The notes: a model not told the origin generated them from the letters alone. Shown: positions 1 to 6,508, counted from the stretch's first letter. The stretch is DNA of 7,215 nucleotides from Planctomycetota bacterium (GCA_022567365.1 JADFHG010000188.1:1-7215), one strand, 5' to 3'. A program made the numbers and translations.

Positions 1-102
1 GTCGCTTTTCACAAGTTCTTGGAGGTCGCGAACAAGTGTCAACCTGCGCTCAAGACGGGCGACTACCGGATCGAGCGCTTCTGCTGGACTCTTTGCTGCC
101 AT
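1..102 (-). CDS. N-terminal fragment of an unrecognised leftward protein, cut by the window edge
   Basis: Reading leftward from ATG at 102-100 the frame stays open to the edge and gives 34 residues beginning MAAKSPAEALDPVVARLERR. Hydrophobic residues at 10, 17, 24 and 31, with others at 14, 21 and 27, form a heptad-like pattern, so the segment is probably an amphipathic helix or short coiled coil. The start is supported by AGGA at 113-110, seven bases upstream, and by a strong promoter at 151-179 that would give a leader of about 40 bases. It has no signal peptide or recognisable motif, and I do not know the family. It lies downstream of metH on the same strand but more than 600 bases away with its own promoter, so it is probably a separate unit. 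The rest of the gene is outside the window. Confidence 0.6.
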   Translation of the reverse strand, partial: MAAKSPAEALDPVVARLERRLTLVRDLQELVKSD

Positions 103-150
103 TGGGTTATCCTACCAATCGGGGACCGATAAACCGACCCTTGCCCTCGT

Positions 151-179
151 AGTATACAACGACAACAAGGCGTCGTCAA
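151..179 (-). promoter_or_regulatory. Sigma70-type promoter for the leftward partial gene
   Basis: On the minus strand, TTGACG (179-174) is followed after exactly 17 bases by TATACT (156-151). Each box matches its consensus at five of six positions. Transcription would start near 144, about 40 bases before the ATG at 102. This is the best promoter match I found in the window. Confidence 0.65.
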
Positions 180-278
180 GCTCCACGATTGGTGCATCGG
201 CCAAGGCAAGCGATCCTATTGGGGGTTCGGAAGATGTGCAAGGCAAGAAACCGCGAAAAACGGCTAGAACCAACAACG

Positions 279-392
279 ATGGCGCCACTTTCCGTTGATG
301 ACGCCCTCCGCGGCGCGATGGAAATCCCGCCTCCGGCCAGCGCAAAGGCCAAGAAACGCAAATCTAAGAAGAAAACCGTAAAGAAGAAGTGA
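279..392 (+). CDS. Small lysine-rich hypothetical protein (37 aa)
   Basis: From ATG at 279 the product is 37 residues: MAPLSVDDALRGAMEIPPP, then a tail in which 11 of 18 residues are Lys or Arg, ending KKKTVKKK. The first half looks like a short helix closed by a proline run; the tail suggests contact with nucleic acid or another polyanion (inference from composition only). In-frame ATGs at 234 and 189 would extend it to 52 or 67 residues. I prefer 279 because the added residues look unlike protein, but none of the starts has a clear Shine-Dalgarno sequence and I see no good plus-strand promoter. It is divergent from the partial gene at 102 and convergent with metH. Composition favours a real gene; missing signals argue against. 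I do not recognise a family. Confidence 0.38.
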   Translation: MAPLSVDDALRGAMEIPPPASAKAKKRKSKKKTVKKK

Positions 393-731
393 CGGACCTA
401 GGCCGGATCACACGCGCACACCACATCTTGTGCATGGTTTGTTAAAGGGATAATTCCGATAAAAACCGAACACAAGACCCTTTGCCAAGAAATGCCGCGG
501 GCGGTAGGCGTGAAACAGGATGGGTGCCAACGGGGTCCATGGCAGATTTGGAGGTCTACGCAAGCGGGGTGGCGAGGCTCCGGGCCAGCCCAAACACCCG
601 CCGAAGCCAAGATCCCGCCGAGCCCATTGCTGGAAATCCTACCGGGTGGGGGTCGAAAGGGCGGCCGTCGCCGTTCGGAGTCGACCGGATTCCCGCGGGC
701 GTATCGCGATCAGATCGCCGGTCCGGTCGCG
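393..731. other. Intergenic gap between the small ORF and the metH stop
   Basis: No reading frame here looks like a protein; those present are short, Arg/Pro-rich and lack ribosome-binding sites. Two minor items are visible. A perfect 13-base palindrome, GCGATCAGATCGC, lies at 706-718, 13 bases beyond the metH stop; it has no T-run and a one-base centre, so it is not a convincing terminator. A stretch at 571-625 has GGCGAGGCTCC followed by CCCGCCGAGCCC about 30 bases later, resembling split halves of the repeat core seen near infA, possibly a decayed or chance copy. Positions 438-475 are AT-richer than their surroundings. Confidence 0.5.
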
Positions 732-3700
732 CTACCGCACGTTGAAATACTTGGCCTGCTTGTGATGCACGATCAGAGCGGTCGTGCTCTGCTCCGGGTC
801 CAACTGAAACTCCTGCGACAGCTCCACGCCGATCCGCTCGGGTTTGAGCAGCGGCCAGAGCTTGACCTGGTCTTCGAGGCGCGGACACGCCGGATAGCCG
901 AAGCTATAGCGCGACCCCTGATAGCGCTGCTTGAAGATGTCTTGCTTGTCCCGCGCGTCGGAGCCGGCGATGCCCCATTCGACGCGGACCTGCTTGTGGA
1001 TGTATTCGGCCAAGGCCTCGGCGATCTCGACGCCCAGCCCGTGCAAATGGAGGTAGTCCTTGTAGCGGTCGGCGGCGAACCACTCGCGGGCAACGTCGCT
1101 CACGCGCCGCCCGGCGGTGACCACGCTGAACGCGGCGACGTCGAACTCGCCGCTATCCACCGGCCGGAAGAAATCGCTCAGACACCAGTAGGGCGGCTTG
1201 CCCTGTCGGGGGAAGTCGAACGAAGCGAGTTGGGTCTCTCGATCGTTCGGGTCGTACACGATGAGGGCATCCCCATCCGCCTGCGCCGGCCAGAATCCGT
1301 AGACCGCCTGCGGTTGCAGGATGTCCTCGCGTTCACACGTCGCGATCAGCTCCCGCAGAATCGGTCGAACCTCGTCGTTGATGTAGCGTTTGAACTCCTC
1401 TACGGATCGTCGGTTTTTGCGGTATTGCCATTGCACGTGAAACAGCATGTTGTCGTTTAGATACGCGGCGGCCGCGCGGGGCTCGATCCGTTCGATCACC
1501 CTTGATCCCCAGAACGGCGGCTGCGGAATCGGTTCGGTGCGCGAGATGTTCGACTTCGGCCGGTCGTACGATCGGTGTTTTCGCGGTTCGCCGGGACGGT
1601 CGATTCCTTTCGGGGGGGGCGATGCGGTGCGCGGGTCCGTCGGCCCGTCGCTCGCGGCGCCCGACGGCACGACGGCATGAGACCGCTTGCGCGGTGCCGG
1701 GCGCGTCGCGGTGCCGGCGGCGATCTCGTCCATCAGCCGAAGGCCCTCGAACGCGTCCTTCGCATAATAGAGCGGCCCGTCATATTCGATGCGCAGATCC
1801 TGTTCGACGTATTTTCGCGTCAGCGCGGCTCCGCCGAGGATTACCGGCAGCGACTCGCCGCGCTCGTTCAGCACAAGCAGGTTTTCCTTCATCACGACGG
1901 TTGATTTGACCAGCAAACCCGACATGCCGATCGCGTCGGCGCTGTGCTGGGCGCAGGCGTCGATGATGCTTGCGATCGGCTGTTTGATCCCCAGATTGAC
2001 GACGTTGTAGCCGTTGTTCGTGAGAATGATATCGACCAGATTCTTGCCGATGTCGTGCACGTCGCCTCGAACCGTCGCGAGGACCATCGTGCCTTTGGAG
2101 GCGTCGTCGCTCTTGTCCATGTGCGGCTCGAGGTGGCGTACGGCCGCCTTCATGGTCTCGGCTGATTGGAGCACGAAGGGTAGCTGCATTTGCCCGGCGC
2201 CGAAGAGGTCGCCGACGGTCTTCATGCCGTCCAGCAGAATATCGTTGATGATATCCAGAGGACGATAGGTGCGCATGGCCTCGTCCAGTTCCTCCTCGAG
2301 ACCGATTCGGTCGCCGTCGATAACGCGCAGCTTCAGCCGTTTTTCCACCTCCTTGGGTCGTTCCCGCTGCTTGGTCGCGTCGTCCTCGACGTCCTCGAAC
2401 GCTTCGAGGAGTTTGTGCAACGGGTCGTAGCCGTCTGATCGGCGGTCGAAGACGAGATCCTCCGCCATGCGTCGGTGGGCATCGTCGATCTTGTAGAGGG
2501 GGACGATCTTCGACGGGTGCATGATCGCCGCGTCGAGGCCGGCCTCTTGGGCATAGTGGAGAAAGACGCTGTTGAGCACGCGCCTTACGGGCGGTTTGAC
2601 GCCGAAGCTGATGTTGCTGATGCCGAGCACGGCGTGCGTGCCGGGGCATGCCTCCTTGATCCGCGTGATCGCATCGAGGGTCTCCATGCCGAGGCGACGG
2701 TCGTCCTCGTTGCCGGTGCAGATCGTGAACGTGAGCGAGTCGAAGATCAGATCCGAGGGGCGCACACCGTGCCGCTCTGTTACGATCTCGAATATCCGCC
2801 TGGCGACGGCGATCTTTCGATCGCACGTCTTGGCCATTCCCTCCTCGTCAATCGTCAGCGCGATCAGTGCCGCACCGTGACGCTTGGCAAGGCGACAGAC
2901 TCGATCGGTCTTCTCCTCGCCGTCCTCGAGGTTGATCGAATTGATGACGCACTTTCCCCCGGCCAGCGAGAGCGCGGCTTCCAAGACCGGGTATTCCGTG
3001 CTGTCGATGACCAGTGGGGCGGTCACGTCGGTCACGAGTCGCTTGAGCAAACCGGTCATGTCGGCGACTTCGTCGCGCCCGACGAACGCCGTGCACACGT
3101 CAAGACAATGGCTGCCGAGCCGGACCTGCTCGCGGGCGACGTTGACCATGCCGTCCACGTCGCCGGCCTCGAGCAACTCGCGAAACTTCTTGGATCCGTT
3201 GGCGTTGGTACGCTCGCCGATGGCGAGGCAGGCGTTTTCCTGTCGGATGGGCACGGCCTGATAGAGGCTGCTGATCATCGCTTGCGTTTGAACCGTGCGT
3301 TTCTTGGGCGGTGGACCCGCCGAACCGTCGCCCAGCTCCTGAACCGCATCGACGACGGCGGCCAAGTGCGCGGGGGTCGTGCCGCAGCAACCGCCGACGA
3401 TGTTGATCCCGTCCACGTTGATAAACTCGACGAGCCATCGCGCCAGCTCGTCCGGTGTGAGGGCGTAATACGGCTGTCCATCGACGAGTTGCGGTAGACC
3501 GGCGTTGGGCTGGACGATGAGCAAGCGATCGCAGTGGCCGCTCAGATAGCGGATGTGCTCGCTCATTTCCTGGGGACCGGTCGCGCAGTTGAGACCGATG
3601 GCACCGACCTGGTCGTAGGCCTCGAGCGCGGTAACCGCGGCCGCGATCTCCGTACCGACGAGCATCGTGCCGGTGCTTTCGATGGTCACCGTGCAAAGCA

Positions 3701-4259
3701 GTGGCACGTGCCGCGTCCGATCGTTCATGGCGTCGCTCGCCCCGACGATCGCGGACTTGGCCTGAAGAATGTCCTGGCAGGTTTCCACGAGAATCGCATC
3801 GACGCCGCCGTCGAGCAGACCGCGCGTCTGCTCCGCGTAGCTGTCCACGAGCGTGGCCCAATCCGTGTGCAGCAGCGAGGGCAGCTTCGTGCCCGGTCCG
3901 AGCGAGCCGACGACGAACTTCGGCCGGTCCGTCCGCTCGAAGGCGTCGCGTGCCTCGGAGGCGATCTCTGCGGAGCGTTTGTTGATCTCGTAGGTCCGAT
4001 CGACGAGGTCGAAGTCGGACAGGACGACCTTGTTGGCACCGAAGGTGTTCGTCTGAACCGCGTCACAACCAACGGCGAAAAACGACCGGTGAAACTCGCG
4101 GACCCAGTCCGGCTGCGTGAGCGTGAGAATGTCCGTGCAGTTTTCTCGGCCGTCATAGTCCGACAGCGAAAAGCCCGCTTGCTGCGCGGTGCTGCCCACC
4201 GCCCCGTCGAAGACGAGGACACGCTGACGGGCGACATCAAGAAGATTCGGTCTGTTCAT
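732..4259 (-). CDS. metH: Cobalamin-dependent methionine synthase (5-methyltetrahydrofolate--homocysteine methyltransferase, EC 2.1.1.13)
   Basis: Cytoplasmic enzyme that transfers a methyl group from 5-methyl-THF via cobalamin to homocysteine, making methionine and regenerating THF. At 1175 aa it is slightly shorter than E. coli MetH (1227) and has all four modules. Residues 1-310: homocysteine domain (FDGAVGS; zinc ligands C225, C291 and C292 in GLNCATG and GGCCGT). About 340-620: pterin-binding domain (AIGERTNANGSKKF, VIDSTEY). About 640-845: cobalamin cap and Rossmann domains, with DVHDIGK giving cobalt ligand H735 between D733 and G738, then GMSG (S780) and LGG (809-810). About 915-1175: AdoMet reactivation domain with R1117 and GYPACP (1121-1126). 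A Pro/Arg/Lys-rich, probably disordered linker of about 65 residues (848-912) precedes it. An in-frame TAA 12 bases upstream fixes the ATG at 4259; no clear Shine-Dalgarno precedes it. No metF or B12 gene is adjacent. The stop is TAG. Confidence 0.97.
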   Translation of the reverse strand: MNRPNLLDVARQRVLVFDGAVGSTAQQAGFSLSDYDGRENCTDILTLTQPDWVREFHRSFFAVGCDAVQTNTFGANKVVLSDFDLVDRTYEINKRSAEIASEARDAFERTDRPKFVVGSLGPGTKLPSLLHTDWATLVDSYAEQTRGLLDGGVDAILVETCQDILQAKSAIVGASDAMNDRTRHVPLLCTVTIESTGTMLVGTEIAAAVTALEAYDQVGAIGLNCATGPQEMSEHIRYLSGHCDRLLIVQPNAGLPQLVDGQPYYALTPDELARWLVEFINVDGINIVGGCCGTTPAHLAAVVDAVQELGDGSAGPPPKKRTVQTQAMISSLYQAVPIRQENACLAIGERTNANGSKKFRELLEAGDVDGMVNVAREQVRLGSHCLDVCTAFVGRDEVADMTGLLKRLVTDVTAPLVIDSTEYPVLEAALSLAGGKCVINSINLEDGEEKTDRVCRLAKRHGAALIALTIDEEGMAKTCDRKIAVARRIFEIVTERHGVRPSDLIFDSLTFTICTGNEDDRRLGMETLDAITRIKEACPGTHAVLGISNISFGVKPPVRRVLNSVFLHYAQEAGLDAAIMHPSKIVPLYKIDDAHRRMAEDLVFDRRSDGYDPLHKLLEAFEDVEDDATKQRERPKEVEKRLKLRVIDGDRIGLEEELDEAMRTYRPLDIINDILLDGMKTVGDLFGAGQMQLPFVLQSAETMKAAVRHLEPHMDKSDDASKGTMVLATVRGDVHDIGKNLVDIILTNNGYNVVNLGIKQPIASIIDACAQHSADAIGMSGLLVKSTVVMKENLLVLNERGESLPVILGGAALTRKYVEQDLRIEYDGPLYYAKDAFEGLRLMDEIAAGTATRPAPRKRSHAVVPSGAASDGPTDPRTASPPPKGIDRPGEPRKHRSYDRPKSNISRTEPIPQPPFWGSRVIERIEPRAAAAYLNDNMLFHVQWQYRKNRRSVEEFKRYINDEVRPILRELIATCEREDILQPQAVYGFWPAQADGDALIVYDPNDRETQLASFDFPRQGKPPYWCLSDFFRPVDSGEFDVAAFSVVTAGRRVSDVAREWFAADRYKDYLHLHGLGVEIAEALAEYIHKQVRVEWGIAGSDARDKQDIFKQRYQGSRYSFGYPACPRLEDQVKLWPLLKPERIGVELSQEFQLDPEQSTTALIVHHKQAKYFNVR

Positions 4260-4370
4260 GGTGTGCCGTTATTCGGCCGCGGTTTGTTCGTAAGTCTCGA
4301 TTCCATATCACGCATCGGTCGGTGGCAGGGGCCGCCGTCCCCGAGCTGCCGTCCATCTTCTCCAAGGGTG

Positions 4371-4400
4371 CCGATATTCAGTAGTTATTTACGTTTTCAA
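4371..4400 (-). promoter_or_regulatory. Candidate metH promoter (weak)
   Basis: In the most AT-rich part of the metH leader, TTGAAA (4400-4395; five of six to the -35 consensus) is followed after 18 bases by TATCGG (4376-4371; three of six). This would start transcription near 4364, about 105 bases before the metH ATG. The -10 box is poor, so the assignment is tentative. A perfect TTGACA lies further upstream at 4433-4428 but has no acceptable -10 box at 16-19 bases. Confidence 0.28.
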
Positions 4401-4401
4401 G

Positions 4402-4437
4402 CGAAAGTGCTTTCGGGGCCACCGTCTTGTCAAGACG
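4402..4437. promoter_or_regulatory. Two adjacent palindromes upstream of metH, possible operator
   Basis: CGAAAGTGCTTTCG (4402-4415; six-base arms, two-base centre) and CGTCTTGTCAAGACG (4423-4437; seven-base arms, one-base centre) are both perfect and only seven bases apart. They lie 140-180 bases upstream of the metH start, immediately upstream of the candidate promoter, and the second contains TTGACA on the minus strand. Such short-centred palindromes fit sites for dimeric transcription factors better than RNA hairpins. Neither resembles the MetJ box or the TGAA-N5-TTCA site of MetR, so no known methionine regulator is named. Confidence 0.35.
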
Positions 4438-4587
4438 AACGTCCGGTTGATGAAACGGCCCGACGGCGTTCAGGCTCGAACACGAGACAGTTCGGTTTCT
4501 TCCAAAGACAGCGCACCGCTCGGTTTCACTTCGACTGTTGGGTGCCATGGGCAAGCGGTAGCTCGCCCGTGTCTCACGGAGCCGGCG

Positions 4588-4620
4588 GACGGGCAAATGA
4601 GTTTGCCCAGGTTGCCCGTC
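4588..4620 (-). terminator. Hairpin after the exported-protein gene, probable terminator
   Basis: Nineteen bases beyond the TGA of the 512-aa protein gene, GACGGGCAA (4588-4596) can pair perfectly with TTGCCCGTC (4612-4620), a nine-base stem. A competing stem, GGGCAAA (4591-4597) with TTTGCCC (4602-4608), has seven perfect pairs and a four-base loop. The position suits termination of the gene at 6178-4640. No T-run follows, so it is not a textbook intrinsic terminator; it may instead protect the 3' end or assist Rho-dependent release. Confidence 0.45.
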
Positions 4621-4639
4621 GAGGTCGCGCAACGGCTTC

Positions 4640-6178
4640 TCAGTACGGTCGGGTCACGACAGTGTACGTCACGCCCGTATGGCTCAATGTTCGTCGGTAG
4701 TACGTGTCAGCAAGGTTGTAGAATGTCACACCGTCGATCAGGACCGTGTTGCATCCCGTGGGCAGCGTGTAGACCGTCGCCCCGATCGGCGGCGGCACCA
4801 CGATATACGTCACGCCTACGCCGTGCGCCGCCCGCTGATACCATACGCCGTCGTGGTAGTGATGCCTGATCCCGCCGACGAAGATCGCGACGCACTCCTC
4901 GGGAATGATGGTCACCGTCGCGCCGATCGGCGGTCGAACGGCCACGTATACCGGCGTGCCGTCGATGTATCTTCGATCATAGAAGACATCGTCGTGGTGG
5001 AAGAACGTCGTACCGCTGATGACAACCGTCGTATGACCGTGCGGCAAGACGGAGATCCTTACGCCCCACGGTGTGCGCACGGACACGTAGCGCACGTGGC
5101 CCTCGTGAAACGTCCGATGGTAGTAGACGCCGTCGTGGTGGTAGTAGGTCCGGTCGTGGAGACGGACGACCGTGTGCTGATGCGGCAAGCTTCCGAGCAC
5201 GCGGGTATGGTGCGGCCGGCGGACGACCCTCGGTCCCAAGTGCCGCGTATGCACGGGGCGAACCGAACCCCGATGGACTCGTCTGGCGGCGTGCCTCCGA
5301 CCGGATGCACGCCGAGCCCCGCGCGTTGCCCGTTTCTTGCCCATTTCGCCAAACGGCGATTGAGCGGCTTCGTCCGTATCTTCGTCGGCGTCGGCCGCGT
5401 CGGCAAACGCGGGCATTATGTCAATGCGCTGCGCGCCTTCCGGCGGTGCGAATGCGAACACGGAGTCGGACAACTTGGGCGAGAGATCCCACGCGGATAG
5501 CGTGGCCACGTAGCGCGACTGTTTGGGTTCGGTCTTGTATGTGATCGACAGCTTTCGCGGAAGCGGTATTTCGCCCGAGTCGATCCATATCTCCCAGTCG
5601 AGATCCGCCTGCGTGAACGCCAAATGGTGGCACTTCGTTCCGTCGATGGTCTCCTCCCCAACGTATCGGCCCGACGTGACGCCTTCCGTCATTGCGCCGT
5701 ACACGTCGCGAAGAAGCAGGTCCGTCAAGGGCAGCGGCAGCGAGAACCGGCCCGACGCGTAGTCGAGCATGCCCTCGATGGTCGCCGGCGCATCGACGCG
5801 GGCGTACGCATTCTGACTTTCGTCGAATAGGGTAAGCGTCTCGCCGTCGTAGACGAGTGTTTGGACGCCGTCCACACCGTCCACGGTCGAGAGCAACCTG
5901 TCCGGACGCCGGATCGAGAATCGTCGCCGCGCCGACTTGGATTGCTTGTCGCCGGAATCACCGGTAACGTCCATCGTGTCCGTGGCCTGAAACGTAATCG
6001 CACCGGCTTGGCCGAGCGCGTCGCTCATCCGCTCGAGCACGTCGTCGGCTTTGGCTTCGATCGACGGTTTCGCGCCCTTTGCATCGTCTCCAAGGACCGC
6101 ACTCGCGCCAAGAGCGCACAAGATGCACGAGAACACCGCCACCGTTCGCTCATTCGTTCGATTCATTGCTCGGATCAT
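4640..6178 (-). CDS. Exported DUF2092-type protein fused to four DUF6515-type repeats (512 aa)
   Basis: Function unknown; probably periplasmic or envelope-associated. Residues 1-30 form a Sec signal peptide (Arg-rich start, hydrophobic core AVFSCILCALGASAVLG, cleavage near 26-30). Residues 40-255 match DUF2092 as I know it, a LolA/LppX-like family: RRPDRL (90-95), YDGETLTLFDE (110-120), LPLTDLL (149-155), TEGVTSGRYVG (164-174), CHHLAFTQ (183-190), WIDSGEIPLPRKL (198-210) and PPEGAQRI (245-252). An acidic patch (258-272) and a basic, His-rich linker (281-335) follow. Residues 331-512 are four tandem 47-residue repeats with the Tyr/His-rich DUF6515 look. Start choice: GGAGG at 6189-6185, six bases before ATG 6178; a frame open to 6307 has no such site. 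DUF2092-like and DUF6515-like proteins are usually separate, as far as I recall; here they share one frame. Lipid or polysaccharide binding is possible but unproven. Confidence 0.85.
   Translation of the reverse strand: MIRAMNRTNERTVAVFSCILCALGASAVLGDDAKGAKPSIEAKADDVLERMSDALGQAGAITFQATDTMDVTGDSGDKQSKSARRRFSIRRPDRLLSTVDGVDGVQTLVYDGETLTLFDESQNAYARVDAPATIEGMLDYASGRFSLPLPLTDLLLRDVYGAMTEGVTSGRYVGEETIDGTKCHHLAFTQADLDWEIWIDSGEIPLPRKLSITYKTEPKQSRYVATLSAWDLSPKLSDSVFAFAPPEGAQRIDIMPAFADAADADEDTDEAAQSPFGEMGKKRATRGARRASGRRHAARRVHRGSVRPVHTRHLGPRVVRRPHHTRVLGSLPHQHTVVRLHDRTYYHHDGVYYHRTFHEGHVRYVSVRTPWGVRISVLPHGHTTVVISGTTFFHHDDVFYDRRYIDGTPVYVAVRPPIGATVTIIPEECVAIFVGGIRHHYHDGVWYQRAAHGVGVTYIVVPPPIGATVYTLPTGCNTVLIDGVTFYNLADTYYRRTLSHTGVTYTVVTRPY
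4643..5188 (-). repeat. Four tandem 141-base coding repeats (47 residues each)
   Basis: The 3' third of the exported-protein gene is four in-register units: 5188-5048 (residues 331-377), 5047-4907 (378-424), 4906-4766 (425-471) and 4765-4643 (472-512, cut short by six residues). Each unit begins with LP or IP, has an aromatic/His cluster followed by D-x-[VT]-[FWY]-Y about 15-20 residues in (HHDGVYY, HHDDVFY, YHDGVWY, NLADTYY), then V-x-Y-[VTI]-V or similar. The second and third end in RPPIGATV and PPPIGATV. At DNA level ACCGTCGCCCCGATCGGCGG (4773-4792) recurs 141 bases away at 4914-4933 with one difference, while the rest has diverged. Confidence 0.85.
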
Positions 6179-6184
6179 GATTGG

Positions 6185-6189
6185 CCTCC
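6185..6189 (-). promoter_or_regulatory. Ribosome-binding site that fixes the start of the exported protein
   Basis: GGAGG on the minus strand ends six bases before ATG at 6178. It rules out the longer frame starting at 6307, whose extra 43 residues are Arg/Cys/Pro-rich and would bury the signal peptide. A second ATG at 6166 is in frame but spaced too far from this site. Confidence 0.8.
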
Positions 6190-6243
6190 ATGTTGTGCGT
6201 CCCCGGTCCGCACCGGCACGAATCCGGGCAACACAGTCTGGAG

Positions 6244-6272
6244 AGCATAGTGCCCGGTGCACGAAACGGCAA
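6244..6272 (-). promoter_or_regulatory. Candidate promoter of the exported-protein gene
   Basis: TTGCCG (6272-6267) and TATGCT (6249-6244) on the minus strand are 17 bases apart, each matching consensus at four of six positions. The start would be near 6237, giving a leader of roughly 58 bases. The leader contains a small perfect stem, CCGGT (6203-6207) with ACCGG (6212-6216) and a four-base loop. The promoter implies transcription independent of infA, which lies beyond the repeat element. Confidence 0.45.
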
Positions 6273-6373
6273 CGGGATCGACGGTGTGGCGAGGGGGTGG
6301 GGTGCATGGCAGATTAGGCGACGCATGCGACCGGGAGGGCTACGCCGATCCGCAGAGTGCGCTGGATTAACGC

Positions 6374-6508
6374 GGGCGAGGCTCCCGAGGGAGGGCGAGG
6401 CTCCCGCCGAGCCGAATCACAACCGCGCGCCATGAAGAACCGCTCGGCAGGAGCTTCGCCCTCCGAAGGACGTCTGTCGCAACCGGCACATGGATGGTTC
6501 ACGCATTA
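6374..6508. repeat. Palindromic interspersed element (GEAPAEP type), copy 1, abutting the infA stop
   Basis: The core is a long imperfect inverted repeat: 6390-6414 against 6440-6464, 25 bases per arm with 22 positions matching (one of the three exceptions is a G-T wobble), around a 25-base loop. On the left the unit GGGCGAGGCTCCCG is present twice (6374-6387 and 6393-6406). The core translates as GEAPAEP, a spurious peptide I know from planctomycete intergenic repeats. The right flank (6465-6508) runs straight into the infA stop codon, and both core and flank recur at 7019-7191. Being directly downstream of infA, the hairpin may act as its 3' end structure. It encodes no transposase and looks non-autonomous. 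Confidence 0.8.

Noticed and set aside
2..298. Plus-strand frame open from the left edge for 98 codons
   Set aside because: It has no visible start and runs antisense to a gene with a good promoter and Shine-Dalgarno; the product is Ser/Thr-rich without motif.
428..456. TTGTGC and TAATTC, 17 bases apart, as a plus-strand promoter
   Set aside because: Only three and two matches to consensus, and no gene downstream to drive.
706..718. Palindrome after the metH stop as a terminator
   Set aside because: A one-base centre leaves a very short stem when folded and no T-run follows; mentioned only as part of the gap.
492..1460. 322-codon plus-strand open frame
   Set aside because: Most of it is antisense to the MetH reactivation domain, in GC-rich DNA where opposite frames often stay open. 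No ribosome-binding site and no recognisable motif.
1780..2826. 348-codon minus-strand open frame
   Set aside because: A shifted frame inside metH with a very Arg-rich product; the MetH frame has clear motifs across the same bases.
2475..3497. 340-codon plus-strand open frame
   Set aside because: Wholly antisense to conserved MetH domains; its composition follows from metH codon usage.
4411..4433. Perfect TTGACA (4433-4428) as the metH -35 box
   Set aside because: No sequence 16-19 bases downstream resembles a -10 box; it may just be part of the palindrome.
3534..4700. 388-codon plus-strand open frame running through the metH leader
   Set aside because: Antisense to the MetH homocysteine domain and then non-coding leader and hairpin; no family resemblance and Arg/Ser-rich low-quality sequence.
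4679..5500. 273-codon plus-strand open frame
   Set aside because: Antisense to the repeat domain of the exported protein, whose strict 47-residue periodicity shows which frame is real.
6179..6307. 43-residue N-terminal extension of the exported protein
   Set aside because: GGAGG is correctly placed for ATG 6178, and the extension would bury the signal peptide and run over the promoter candidate.
6181..6502. Short frames containing GEAPAEP or GEAPAER on both strands
   Set aside because: These are translations of the palindromic repeat, not genes.
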